Assembly (NCBI RefSeq): GCF_037975245.1
Contig: NC_092564.1
Span: 20,191,984 to 20,255,983 of the forward strand
DNA: 64,000 nucleotides
Source: Apostichopus japonicus
Lineage: Eukaryota > Echinodermata > Holothuroidea > Aspidochirotida > Stichopodidae
Reading direction: 5' to 3'
Each line of letters starts with the position of its first letter. Within the stretch, counting starts at the first letter, position 1. The notes under the pieces were generated by a model that saw only the letters and a program-made list of their open reading frames with translations, did no database searches and had not been told where the DNA came from. Positions 62,801 to 63,943 of the stretch are shown piece by piece. Both the position numbers and the translations under genes were made by a program.

Positions 62801-63943
62801 ACAAATGCATAAAAAAAAACCCACTATTGATTTGCGCTCATCTTCTTTATCCCGTCTAAGGAGATTGAGAGAATCTTACCGTTCCACTGAAAACCCTCGC
62901 TTCGTTGACGCAGTAGCCGTGACCGCAGAGTAGAGCATGGGAGGCTGTAGTACAGTCATCGTACTGAATGGTGCACTTGAAACCGTACCAATCCGAGGTA
63001 CACTGACATCTAGATAATGAATATCAAATTCATATACAATACTATATGGAATATTAATCAGTCCTTAGAGAATAAGATACAGGACAAACAAGAACCAGAA
63101 AGCCAGTGCTTACGTGAGTCGATCCTTGACTTTATATAATTTCATACTGTACATGGAATAACTTGATTGATATGGCAAATGGTTTCATTTACATTAAAAA
63201 AGCTGTGCTCTTCCCCCTCCCCCTCCCCAAATGAAAGGGCCAAGGGGCTCTCATTATTGTTTGCCCCCACCCCCACCCAACCATTTCGACATGTCAAACT
63301 GTCCAACCAAGTTAGGTCACAAGATATGCATGGTCATATCTCTGGATAGCCTTGTGGTTCATTTTATGCTCAATACACAAGGTAAAACCAATAACATGAG
63401 AACAGCTTATCAGTAGAATAAGAATAAATCTCAAAAAGACTGGTAATGAAAGAAATCTTTATCTTTTTAATTGCAGATAAGTTGGATAGTTATCAGAACT
63501 AATCTACAGCAAACTAATAAATTGACACAAAACCTTAAGTCTTCTTACATCACATTTAGTATCTGTCTTCTGCTTGATATACAACAAATGAACTCTTTTG
63601 AGTTTGAGGTATATGGTTAGTGTAAGGTGACCATATTTTCCTGTCTGGAATCAGGGACATTTATTGCGTGACTGATATGGGGGAGGGGTCTAAGGGGAGG
63701 GGGTGTCTCCCTGGCCTTTTGGAAATTTTCAAGTGCCTAAGGTGCCTGGTTGTAAAATGGTGATACTTCGAAGCTCTTTTTAAATCAAGTTTATTTTCAA
63801 AAATGTTGCTTTTTCTTTAAATTTACTTACTTTACGAAAGAGTGCTAGGTTACATGGATCTGAAATATATTTTAACAGTGTTGCCACTTTACACTGGCCC
63901 ACCTGAAATACTGGTTAGTTCCGTTCTGCGACTGCACACTGGA
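150..63943 (-). CDS. CUBN: cubilin, partial gene (both ends outside window), 51 exons
   Basis: Extracellular endocytic receptor. In mammals cubilin has no membrane span; it is held at the surface by amnionless and binds intrinsic factor-B12, albumin, apolipoproteins and other ligands. Seen here: a run of EGF modules followed directly by 22 CUB domains in one transcript orientation, the order typical of cubilin. All 51 exons have GT/AG borders and compatible phases; each CUB is two exons and totals 327-387 coding bases. The deduced part is about 2,890 residues. Adding five CUBs and an N-terminal segment would give about 3,600, close to vertebrate cubilin (about 3,620). No start codon, signal peptide or stop of the gene is in the window. 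Exons were placed by eye from domain motifs and splice sites, so single borders may be off. A different EGF-CUB protein is possible but would not be expected to match this order and number. Confidence 0.93.
336..1096 (-). other. intron within CUB22, no feature seen
   Basis: AT-rich unique sequence of 761 bases. No domain motif, repeat or open frame of note on either strand; the plus-strand frame at 123-554 is mostly the antisense of exon 51. Confidence 0.6.
1097..1252 (-). CDS. CUBN: CUBN exon 50: CUB22 first part
   Basis: Opens [19 protein letters not shown], then HCEYII and FFDDRFDLE plus one base (phase 1). The intron precedes cysteine 3. Donor GTAAGT. By position this would match CUB22 of a 27-CUB protein. 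Confidence 0.91.
1942..2408 (+). mobile_element. hAT-like repeat E, longer copy
   Basis: Shares the segments GGCGGCACTG, TTACCGCCCAGCACTGTC and GGACGGCxATCAGTATACCC with 53505-53742. Its right end TGGGCACATCGCTG is close to the reverse complement of the left end of the other copy (CAGGGATGTGCCCA). The left end here is worn and I could not find a target duplication. Confidence 0.5.
2611..2767 (-). CDS. CUBN: CUBN exon 49: CUB21 second half, fourth cysteine lost
   Basis: Starts [18 protein letters not shown], with no cysteine where G-x-x-CG normally stands, then [20 protein letters not shown] plus one base. Together with exon 48 the second CUB disulfide is absent. At 109 codons it is the shortest CUB. 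Donor GTAAGT. Confidence 0.91.
2768..4378 (-). other. intron within CUB21
   Basis: 1.6 kb. Apart from the SINE at 4112-4325 I see only AT-rich sequence, and CACACA-containing repeats of a CTCACCCATAAACACACAC type near 3742-3870. Confidence 0.6.
4112..4325 (+). mobile_element. tRNA-derived SINE
   Basis: Contains an A-box-like TAGCACAGTGG (4121-4131) and a B-box-like AGTTCGAGTCA (4167-4177) about 46 bases apart, followed by a tRNA-unrelated part and an AT-rich tail. The cloverleaf is degenerate, so this is a retroposed relative and not a working tRNA gene. It is in the intron within CUB21. Confidence 0.6.
4379..4548 (-). CDS. CUBN: CUBN exon 48: CUB21 first half, third cysteine lost
   Basis: Opens [19 protein letters not shown], then ECVWII and [14 protein letters not shown]. 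The cysteine-3 segment (normally C-x-YDYLE) has no cysteine. Phase-0 end, donor GTGAGC. Continues in frame to IYDGS on exon 49. Confidence 0.91.
5158..5176 (+). promoter_or_regulatory. isolated DR1-like motif
   Basis: TGACCTTTGACC is two nuclear-receptor half sites spaced by one base (DR1, the class bound by RXR heterodimers and HNF4). Only the motif is seen; binding is not shown and such motifs occur in repeats. Confidence 0.25.
5484..5724 (-). CDS. CUBN: CUBN exon 47: CUB20 remainder
   Basis: Starts [14 protein letters not shown], then [20 protein letters not shown] and [14 protein letters not shown], ending TTETQ plus one base. The GWCD form of the cysteine-4 motif differs from the usual G-x-x-CG. 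Donor GTACGA. Confidence 0.92.
5811..6884. repeat. 537-bp tandem duplication with parallel open frames
   Basis: Two head-to-tail copies (about 5811-6347 and 6348-6884), over 90% alike by eye. On the minus strand each has a frame starting [16 protein letters not shown] (5815-6165, 116 codons; 6307-6702, 131 codons) with mostly silent or conservative differences plus a few replacements. I do not recognise the peptide. It could be a coding fragment of a mobile element or a chance frame. It lies inside the intron of CUB20. Confidence 0.75.
7282..7403 (-). CDS. CUBN: CUBN exon 46: CUB20 first part, early intron
   Basis: Opens [19 protein letters not shown], then [15 protein letters not shown], ending phase 0 at GTGAGT. 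It is short (122 bases); cysteines 3 and 4 are on the next exon. The intervening 1.6-kb intron carries the 537-bp tandem duplication. Confidence 0.92.
7832..7952. repeat. 31-bp minisatellite, four copies
   Basis: The segment AACAGTAACAGAACAATGCT recurs at 7836, 7867, 7898 and 7928, with TGTATGTTG-type spacers. Confidence 0.85.
8562..8711 (-). CDS. CUBN: CUBN exon 45: CUB19 last part
   Basis: Two bases complete Gly. [14 protein letters not shown] follows, then [14 protein letters not shown] and LYKGT plus one base. Donor GTAATT. Confidence 0.92.
8857..8979. repeat. direct repeat with intervening perfect hairpin
   Basis: A 53-base unit (8857-8909) is repeated at 8927-8979. Between them 8911-8927 is an inverted copy of the unit's own start; with 8934-8950 it forms a 17-bp perfect stem (18 with the closing G-C) around a short loop. 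Confidence 0.9.
9255..9473 (-). CDS. CUBN: CUBN exon 44: CUB19 first part, with insertions
   Basis: Opens [17 protein letters not shown], then [33 protein letters not shown] and IHDYLEIRR plus one base. Extra residues in the second turn and before cysteine 3 make this half longer than average (219 bases). It has no in-frame ATG. Acceptor GGTAG, donor GTAAGG. Confidence 0.91.
9560..10259. repeat. about 143-bp tandem repeat array, locus 1 (interrupted)
   Basis: At least three units, with TGACCCCTGGTGACC-like blocks at 9787, 9927 and 10072, plus TTGAGATATCGTG and CACACA-rich ends. The array's flank is split by the 10262-13640 element and resumes at 13643-13685. One unit has a perfect DR1 motif (TGACCTTTGACCT, 9947-9959). 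Confidence 0.85.
10262..13640. mobile_element. 3.4-kb non-autonomous DNA transposon with TA duplication
   Basis: Perfect terminal inverted repeats CAGTACTGCTCACG (10262-10275) and CGTGAGCAGTACTG (13627-13640), flanked by TA on both sides, as in the Tc1/mariner superfamily. Subterminal zones on both ends (10285-10475 and 13460-13625) are full of TATACG and TACGCG motifs. The interior has no recognisable transposase. The matching region at 15900-15960 lacks the insert and so shows the empty site. It fills most of the intron between CUB18 and CUB19. Confidence 0.82.
12757..12784. repeat. near-perfect 28-bp palindrome
   Basis: AGCTCACACCAGCAT meets ATGCTGGTATGAGCT with a single mismatched pair. 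It lies inside the 3.4-kb element and may be the end of another repeat (12240-12790) rich in TGACCTTTGACC-type text. Confidence 0.7.
13720..13888 (-). CDS. CUBN: CUBN exon 43: CUB18 second half
   Basis: Starts [18 protein letters not shown], then [14 protein letters not shown] and NSRDAS plus one base. The acceptor ATGATCTCTCAG and the first exon bases are repeated many times just upstream, so splice-site choice may be error-prone. The next intron is 4.2 kb and carries the 3.4-kb element. Confidence 0.93.
13889..14640. repeat. minisatellite built from a splice acceptor region
   Basis: Around 16 degenerate units of 35-65 bases, each carrying a TTATAAATCTGAGAGATCAT-like core. On the transcribed strand this reads ATGATCTCTCAGATTTATAA, the 3' splice site and first bases of exon 43. 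The array starts directly at the real junction (13888/13889). Confidence 0.88.
14851..15032 (-). CDS. CUBN: CUBN exon 42: CUB18 first half
   Basis: Opens [19 protein letters not shown], then [17 protein letters not shown] and LYDSVR. Phase-0 end, donor GTGAGT. The intron that follows contains the splice-site minisatellite at 13889-14640. Confidence 0.93.
15290..15990. repeat. 145-bp tandem repeat array, locus 2 (uninterrupted)
   Basis: Four units with TTGACCCCTGGTGACC-like blocks at about 15312, 15458, 15603 and 15748, then a TTGAGATATCGTGTTTACAA end and a CACACA tract. The right flank GCCATCATGAATGC ... ATTATCATCGAAACC matches 13643-13685, so it represents the locus 1 sequence without the 3.4-kb element. 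Confidence 0.88.
16229..16369 (-). CDS. CUBN: CUBN exon 41: CUB17 last part
   Basis: Two bases complete Gly. [10 protein letters not shown] follows, then [14 protein letters not shown] and FEASEQ plus one base. Donor GTGAGA. Confidence 0.92.
16909..17118 (-). CDS. CUBN: CUBN exon 40: CUB17 first part
   Basis: Opens [20 protein letters not shown], then VCEWIF and [17 protein letters not shown] plus one base. The intron is a few codons past YDG, phase 1, donor GTGAGT. Confidence 0.93.
17393..17571 (-). CDS. CUBN: CUBN exon 39: CUB16 remainder
   Basis: One base completes Ser. [11 protein letters not shown] follows, then GSYCGE and [13 protein letters not shown], ending TASI plus one base. Donor GTGAGA. 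Confidence 0.93.
18197..18371 (-). CDS. CUBN: CUBN exon 38: CUB16 first part
   Basis: Opens [18 protein letters not shown], then [15 protein letters not shown] and FHIESHS with two bases of Ser left (phase 2). The intron falls just before cysteine 3. Donor GTAGGA. Confidence 0.91.
18892..19066 (-). CDS. CUBN: CUBN exon 37: CUB15 second half
   Basis: Starts [20 protein letters not shown], then [16 protein letters not shown] and ITLRE plus one base. It has no in-frame ATG; I recognised it from the motif. Acceptor CCTAG, donor GTAATC. Confidence 0.91.
19417..19545 (+). repeat. dispersed repeat, copy 1
   Basis: Shares TTGCGGTATA, CTCCAGTTTGCATA, CTACAGTGTGTTAGGATAAT and GAATTCGCGGAAAAAGCTC with 37852-37985 in the same orientation. 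I did not recognise the family. Confidence 0.8.
19982..20607 (+). mobile_element. hAT-like MITE, family A, long copy
   Basis: Terminal inverted repeats CAAGGGCGGCGGAA and TTCCGCCGCCCTTG, with an 8-bp target duplication CTATCGTG at 19974-19981 and 20608-20615. 626 bases, no transposase frame. It lies in the intron within CUB15. Confidence 0.92.
20730..20911 (-). CDS. CUBN: CUBN exon 36: CUB15 first half
   Basis: Opens [19 protein letters not shown], then [15 protein letters not shown] and IKDSFQ. Phase-0 end with GTTAGT. It lies about 120 bases downstream of a hAT-like insertion (19982-20607 is in the next intron). Confidence 0.92.
21934..22077 (-). CDS. CUBN: CUBN exon 35: CUB14 last part
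   Basis: Two bases complete Gly of [17 protein letters not shown] follows, then [14 protein letters not shown] and TFKQ plus one base. Donor GTAAGG. Confidence 0.92.
22601..22798 (-). CDS. CUBN: CUBN exon 34: CUB14 first part
   Basis: Opens [15 protein letters not shown], which keeps cysteine 1 but not the GG. Then [24 protein letters not shown] and GYDYVRVYD with one base left (phase 1). The intron lies within the YDG motif. Donor GTGAGT. Confidence 0.92.
22799..24230 (-). other. intron between CUB13 and CUB14, no feature seen
   Basis: 1.4 kb of AT-rich sequence without a recognisable repeat, exon or long frame. Confidence 0.6.
24231..24444 (-). CDS. CUBN: CUBN exon 33: CUB13 second half plus Thr-rich tail
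   Basis: Starts [18 protein letters not shown], then [20 protein letters not shown]. About 20 extra residues rich in Thr, Ala and Pro follow ([11 protein letters not shown]...) before the phase-1 donor GTACGG. It makes CUB13 the longest unit (129 codons). The tail may be an O-glycosylated hinge. Confidence 0.92.
24734..24906 (-). CDS. CUBN: CUBN exon 32: CUB13 first half, first disulfide lost
   Basis: Opens [19 protein letters not shown], where CGG would be expected, and reads DLHVTWTI, where C-x-W-x-I would be expected. Both cysteines of the first CUB disulfide are therefore replaced (Phe and Val). The frame is open, the turn and strands are conserved, and EACPYDELR keeps cysteine 3. Phase-0 end, donor GTGAGT. 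The paired loss argues for a real change, not sequencing error. Confidence 0.92.
25543..25742 (-). CDS. CUBN: CUBN exon 31: CUB12 remainder
   Basis: Reads [17 protein letters not shown], then NRFCGD and [14 protein letters not shown], ending SFQQ plus one base. Cysteines 3 and 4 are present. CUB12 is among the shortest CUBs (111 codons). Confidence 0.93.
25950..26100. repeat. three-copy tandem repeat
   Basis: GGTCTATTGTTTGTTATATA-like blocks at about 25953, 26006 and 26061 with 50-57-base spacing. A separate 34-bp duplication follows at 26162-26230 (TATTTTATTGCCCAATGTAC twice). Confidence 0.75.
26514..26646 (-). CDS. CUBN: CUBN exon 30: CUB12 first part
   Basis: Opens [19 protein letters not shown], then ECVWRF and PGSRLQVSF with two bases left (phase 2) before GTAAGT. 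I chose this donor because the joined frame continues [11 protein letters not shown] on the next exon. Confidence 0.9.
27342..27581 (-). CDS. CUBN: CUBN exon 29: CUB11 remainder
   Basis: Two bases complete Thr. [13 protein letters not shown] follows, then [17 protein letters not shown] and [13 protein letters not shown], ending TAGS plus one base. The early split in exon 28 and this long exon together give a normal 118-codon CUB. Confidence 0.94.
27582..28812 (-). other. intron within CUB11, no feature seen
   Basis: 1.2 kb, AT-rich, without motif matches or repeats that I can recognise. Confidence 0.6.
28813..28926 (-). CDS. CUBN: CUBN exon 28: CUB11 first part, early intron
   Basis: Opens [20 protein letters not shown], then [11 protein letters not shown] plus one base. 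Only 114 bases, so cysteines 1 and 2 are here and everything else is on the next exon. Phase 1, donor GTAAGT. Confidence 0.92.
29606..29768 (-). CDS. CUBN: CUBN exon 27: CUB10 second half
   Basis: Starts [18 protein letters not shown], then [14 protein letters not shown] and TYVT plus one base. Donor GTGAGT. Confidence 0.94.
29769..31564 (-). other. intron within CUB10, no feature seen
   Basis: 1.8 kb of AT-rich unique sequence. I found no exon-like block with CUB or EGF motifs on either strand. Confidence 0.6.
31565..31743 (-). CDS. CUBN: CUBN exon 26: CUB10 first half
   Basis: Opens [16 protein letters not shown], then [16 protein letters not shown] and ASCVYDHIR. Phase-0 end, donor GTATTG. 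The usual DYLE/DSLE motif is DHIR. Confidence 0.93.
32243..32317 (-). CDS. CUBN: CUBN exon 25: inter-domain linker between CUB9 and CUB10
   Basis: A 75-base exon, phase 1 on both sides, encoding 25 residues: [11 protein letters not shown]..., then TYVCVPG running into CGG of CUB10. It has two cysteines and three N-glycosylation sequons (NTT, NVT, NQT). Acceptor CAACAG, donor GTGAGT. It is the only junction in the window where two CUBs are not fused directly exon to exon. It is not part of a CUB fold; the family function of such a spacer is not known to me. Confidence 0.72.
32318..36743 (-). other. 4.4-kb intron between CUB9 and the linker exon
   Basis: The longest intron. It contains the LINE remnant at 34081-34268, several C-, G- and A-runs (33543-33555, 33686-33706, 36126-36147) and otherwise AT-rich sequence. 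I found no additional CUB exon in it. Confidence 0.6.
34081..34268 (+). pseudogene. decayed LINE, C-terminal end of reverse-transcriptase ORF
   Basis: One frame reads [15 protein letters not shown]; after a one-base shift another reads [12 protein letters not shown] and ends [15 protein letters not shown]...P with a stop at 34266. This order (FGxxAFxVA, then VWxSLPxDLK, then KLKTxLFKQA) is typical of the end of non-LTR retrotransposon polyproteins. It is frameshifted and 5'-truncated. Confidence 0.6.
36744..36912 (-). CDS. CUBN: CUBN exon 24: CUB9 second half
   Basis: Starts [18 protein letters not shown], then [14 protein letters not shown] and YLSNPG plus one base. The donor is GTTTGT, weaker than average. 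After this exon comes the longest intron of the window, 4.4 kb. Confidence 0.9.
36990..37070 (-). other. cryptic exon-like 81-base segment in CUB9 intron
   Basis: Bounded by TTAACAG on the 5' side and GTATAA on the 3' side. In the phase-1 frame it reads [15 protein letters not shown] ... DP plus one base, much like a domain-boundary or linker exon. It is open in the phase-0 frame too. It lies between the two halves of CUB9, where inclusion would break the fold. Confidence 0.35.
37852..37985 (+). repeat. dispersed repeat, copy 2
   Basis: Same-orientation relative of 19417-19545, about 85-90% alike by eye, ending at GAATTCGCGGAAAAAGCTC. Confidence 0.8.
38424..38605 (-). CDS. CUBN: CUBN exon 23: CUB9 first half
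   Basis: Opens [16 protein letters not shown], then [25 protein letters not shown] and LYDSLE. Phase-0 end. The NYPEPY turn is shared with CUB8, which may reflect a recent relationship between neighbouring domains. Confidence 0.93.
39414..39576 (-). CDS. CUBN: CUBN exon 22: CUB8 second half
   Basis: Starts [18 protein letters not shown], then [14 protein letters not shown] and YYTIM plus one base. Donor GTAATC. Confidence 0.94.
39924..40108 (-). CDS. CUBN: CUBN exon 21: CUB8 first half
   Basis: Opens [17 protein letters not shown] (no GG after the first Cys), then [25 protein letters not shown] and SYDYLR. Phase-0 end, donor GTGAGT. Confidence 0.92.
40854..41010 (-). CDS. CUBN: CUBN exon 20: CUB7 second half
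   Basis: Starts [18 protein letters not shown], then [16 protein letters not shown] and MYRT plus one base. Donor GTATGA. Confidence 0.94.
41599..41780 (-). CDS. CUBN: CUBN exon 19: CUB7 first half
   Basis: Opens [19 protein letters not shown], then NCVWTV and [15 protein letters not shown]. Phase-0 end with GTTGGT, a weaker donor than most. Confidence 0.93.
41909..42235 (+). mobile_element. hAT-like MITE, family A, short copy
   Basis: Same termini as 19982-20607 and an 8-bp target duplication TCATCAAA at 41901-41908 and 42236-42243. It lacks about 300 internal bases, so it is a deletion derivative of the longer copy. It lies in the intron between CUB6 and CUB7. Confidence 0.92.
42467..42630 (-). 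CDS. CUBN: CUBN exon 18: CUB6 second half
   Basis: One base completes Arg. [16 protein letters not shown] follows, then [16 protein letters not shown] and YDGTAT plus one base. The usual SD calcium-site Asp is Asn here (RSNAAV), so CUB6 may lack the calcium site. Confidence 0.92.
43133..43319 (-). CDS. CUBN: CUBN exon 17: CUB6 first half
   Basis: Opens [19 protein letters not shown], then DCVWTI and [10 protein letters not shown], with two bases of Arg left over (phase 2). Donor GTAAAT. Confidence 0.93.
44182..44483 (+). repeat. dispersed repeat pair, copy 1
   Basis: Shares TTATTTTCTGTAATG, CTAGTGGCACTA, GATATCTGTCATATTA and several shorter blocks with 62437-62733. The copies are diverged. 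Confidence 0.7.
44538..44668 (-). CDS. CUBN: CUBN exon 16: CUB5 last part
   Basis: One base completes Arg, then [28 protein letters not shown] and NSST plus one base. It is 131 bases; the GTAAGG donor reads as CCTTAC on the plus strand. Confidence 0.92.
44988..45028 (+). other. G-run with quadruplex potential
   Basis: An unbroken run of about 18 G followed by GGGAGG, GGAGGGGG and GGAGGGGG blocks, in the intron within CUB5. The coding strand here is C-rich. Confidence 0.7.
45478..45706 (-). CDS. CUBN: CUBN exon 15: CUB5 first part, late intron
   Basis: Opens [12 protein letters not shown], then [20 protein letters not shown] and TTTGNALLG. The intron is shifted downstream by about 15 codons and is phase 2 (two bases of Arg). 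In mammals CUB5-8 form the intrinsic factor-B12 site; whether that applies here is unknown. Confidence 0.93.
46231..46402 (-). CDS. CUBN: CUBN exon 14: CUB4 second half
   Basis: Starts [18 protein letters not shown] and ends with [18 protein letters not shown] and an acidic DDPS tail plus one base. The intron inside CUB4 is only 189 bases, the shortest in the array. Confidence 0.93.
46592..46773 (-). CDS. CUBN: CUBN exon 13: CUB4 first half
   Basis: Opens [19 protein letters not shown], then KTCEYLV and EECTYDYLQ with a phase-0 GTGAAT donor. The SPxFPxxYP turn of CUB strand 2 is intact. Confidence 0.94.
47144..48170. mobile_element. hAT-like element, family B, with internal tandem repeats
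   Basis: Termini CATAGGCGTA and TACGCCTATG with an 8-bp target duplication GGGGTCAC at 47136-47143 and 48171-48178. The interior is largely a tandem repeat of about 85 bases (blocks GAAAAATTCTCAGCATATTG, TTGCCCGAATTTTCACC and AACACATTGCAAATTATT), visible at 47385-47431 and 47821-48118. A second element is inserted at 47432. Confidence 0.88.
47432..47820 (+). mobile_element. nested hAT-like MITE, family C
   Basis: Ends CAGTGGCGGAGC and GCTCTGCCACTG (11 of 12 match). Flanks GTAGGTGC (47424-47431) and ATAGGTGC (47821-47828) agree at 7 of 8. The host repeat unit is continuous when it is removed, so it landed inside the array of family B. Confidence 0.85.
48240..48300. repeat. TG microsatellite
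   Basis: Imperfect (TG)n with GGGTGGGTG interruptions, in the intron within and upstream of CUB4. Confidence 0.85.
49507..49666 (-). CDS. CUBN: CUBN exon 12: CUB3 second half
   Basis: Starts [17 protein letters not shown] and continues with [22 protein letters not shown] and one base. It has no in-frame ATG but its phases match both neighbours. Confidence 0.92.
50664..50854 (-). CDS. CUBN: CUBN exon 11: CUB3 first half
   Basis: Has a short acidic lead (LEDG) before the first cysteine, [10 protein letters not shown] in place of the usual CGG. Then [16 protein letters not shown] and KCDFDYVE. Phase-0 end with GTAAGA. Confidence 0.93.
51124..51286 (-). CDS. CUBN: CUBN exon 10: CUB2 second half
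   Basis: Starts [16 protein letters not shown] and continues to [15 protein letters not shown] and TYSSAQ plus one base. Donor GTACGT, phase 1. Confidence 0.94.
51767..52130. mobile_element. candidate TTAA-flanked MITE
   Basis: TTAA at 51763-51766 and 52131-52134 with loosely inverted ends (GGAGATATGACAC and AATATCTCT). Internal inverted copies TGACTTCACATCCTCAC and GTGAGGATGTGACATCA lie at 51830-51846 and 52050-52068. TTAA duplication is a feature of piggyBac and Kolobok; the family is not assigned. Confidence 0.5.
52257..52441 (-). CDS. CUBN: CUBN exon 9: CUB2 first half
   Basis: Opens VCGGTYDD, then [16 protein letters not shown] and TDCSKDYLE, ending exactly after the Glu in phase 0 with a GTAAGAA donor. 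This intron position is the commonest one in the array. Confidence 0.94.
52886..53134. repeat. inverted repeat enclosing SINE fragment and (AT)n
   Basis: ATGGAGGTAAACGACAAAGG (from 52886) is matched in reverse complement at about 53113-53134. Enclosed are a minus-strand SINE piece (52917-53005, B-box GGATTCGAACC reversed at 52983-52993) and a long (AT)n tract at 53006-53103. Confidence 0.82.
53348..53480 (+). mobile_element. tRNA-derived SINE
   Basis: A-box TAGCCTAGTGG at 53355-53365, B-box GGTTCGAATCC at 53398-53408, then a tRNA-unrelated tail (GTTTTTTCATTGTTC ... CAACTCATTACG) ending in (TA)n. The tail and B-box match the reversed copy at 52917-53005. Confidence 0.82.
53505..53742 (+). mobile_element. 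hAT-like repeat E, short copy in (TA)n
   Basis: Left end CAGGGATGTGCCCA and right end TGGCTACATCACTG are inverted at 11 of 14 positions. It is flanked on both sides by TATATATA, so an 8-bp target duplication is compatible but cannot be separated from the microsatellite. Confidence 0.6.
53910..54147 (-). CDS. CUBN: CUBN exon 8: CUB1 remainder
   Basis: Carries [12 protein letters not shown] and RICGSS (cysteines 3 and 4) and [12 protein letters not shown], including the two Asp positions used for calcium in cbCUB domains. Ends SLDL plus one base (phase 1). Confidence 0.94.
54656..54735. repeat. short interspersed AAGCATACCAC repeats
   Basis: TAAGCATACCAC or a near copy occurs at least three times, and AAGCATA also in the following bases. 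Confidence 0.7.
54991..55103 (-). CDS. CUBN: CUBN exon 7: CUB1 first part
   Basis: Opens [11 protein letters not shown] and reaches [12 protein letters not shown], so it carries cysteines 1 and 2. It is short (113 bases): the intradomain intron falls early, just after the third strand, instead of after the DYLE motif used by most later CUBs. Donor GTATAC, phase 0. Confidence 0.92.
55473..55784 (-). CDS. CUBN: CUBN exon 6: last EGF modules before the CUB array
   Basis: The largest exon found (312 bases). It holds the end of one EGF ([12 protein letters not shown]), a full six-cysteine EGF (ACSNNPC ... [12 protein letters not shown]), then a calcium-binding EGF opening with DVNEC and carrying [10 protein letters not shown], a match to the beta-hydroxylation consensus. 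It ends ...CGESSI plus one base. The next exon completes Ser and goes straight into CGG of CUB1, so there is no spacer between the EGF block and the CUB block. Confidence 0.95.
56040..56580. repeat. diverged tandem duplication rich in GGGCCCAAA
   Basis: Two units offset by about 250 bases share AAGAATGTGTCCCAA, AATTTGGxCxCACCC, CAGCTATTAxCCAACA and AATACCAAGT. GGGCCC palindromes recur. No coding sense seen. Confidence 0.75.
56696..56791 (-). CDS. CUBN: CUBN exon 5: EGF junction
   Basis: Reads YTGDGVRC, ending one EGF, then [10 protein letters not shown] and ARCTEN of the next one. It is 96 bases with phase 1 on both sides. It is isolated by a 3.6-kb upstream intron, which carries a TTAA-flanked element, and a 0.9-kb downstream intron, which carries repeats. 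Confidence 0.88.
56941..57275 (-). mobile_element. hAT-like MITE, family D
   Basis: Ends CAGACGCGTAGCCA and TGGCTACGCGCCTG (13 of 14 inverted) with an 8-bp target duplication GGTGTCGC at 56933-56940 and 57276-57283. The left part holds a large internal hairpin of G-runs and C-runs around AAATATGCTCAAAGG. It is in the intron after exon 5. Confidence 0.9.
57603..58844. mobile_element. TTAA-flanked non-autonomous element
   Basis: Ends AGGAATTGTCTGGTGG and CCACCAGACAATCCTT are inverted with small differences and are bordered by TTAA at 57599-57602 and 58845-58848. Inside is a 277-bp tandem duplication (from 58081 and 58358). No transposase is evident; the 158-codon plus frame at 58061-58537 covers the duplication. 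Confidence 0.75.
58673..58684. promoter_or_regulatory. TGACGTCA motif inside transposable element
   Basis: GCTGACGTCACG is a full cAMP-response-element palindrome. It is a sequence match only, within the 57603-58844 element. Confidence 0.25.
60392..60523 (-). CDS. CUBN: CUBN exon 4: EGF junction with second DINEC module
   Basis: Two bases complete a Gly codon, then FTGNGAQC closes one EGF and DINEC opens the next, with NNGGC and [10 protein letters not shown]. Phase 1 at both ends (132 bases), acceptor ACACAG, donor GTGAGT. The position usually Phe/Tyr in the hydroxylation motif is Arg here. Confidence 0.92.
61361..61523 (-). CDS. CUBN: CUBN exon 3: EGF end and calcium-binding EGF
   Basis: Reads YSCICFDGW, closing the previous EGF, then DVNEC opening a calcium-binding EGF. 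The segment [11 protein letters not shown] fits the Asp/Asn beta-hydroxylation pattern (C-x-N-x4-Y-x-C). It starts in phase 0 and ends with one base (phase 1) before GTAGG. Confidence 0.9.
62437..62733 (+). repeat. dispersed repeat pair, copy 2
   Basis: Same-orientation relative of 44182-44483. It lies in the intron between exons 2 and 3. Confidence 0.7.
62880..63009 (-). CDS. CUBN: CUBN exon 2: EGF end and start of next EGF
   Basis: Reads [12 protein letters not shown], closing one EGF, then DDC and CGHGYCVN of the next one. One base completes a split codon at the 5' end; 43 whole codons follow and a GTAAG donor closes in phase 0. Acceptor is ATCTAG. Confidence 0.85.
63903..63943 (-). CDS. 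CUBN: CUBN exon 1 of window: end of an EGF module (tentative)
   Basis: Reads ...NGTNQYF followed by two bases of an Arg codon completed by the next exon, giving RCQC, a normal EGF C-terminal half. A GTGGG donor lies at 63898-63902. The 5' border is uncertain: the AG at 63944-63945 gives a 41-base exon, but further AGs lie inside it, and the pyrimidine tract is weak. The first cysteines of this EGF would be on an exon beyond 64000. Confidence 0.4.

Noticed and set aside
63640-63770. Reverse copy of repeat E
   Set aside because: Only a short GACACCCCCTCCCC-type block and a nearby CACCTTAGGCACTTG segment resemble 2290-2350; too little to define an element.
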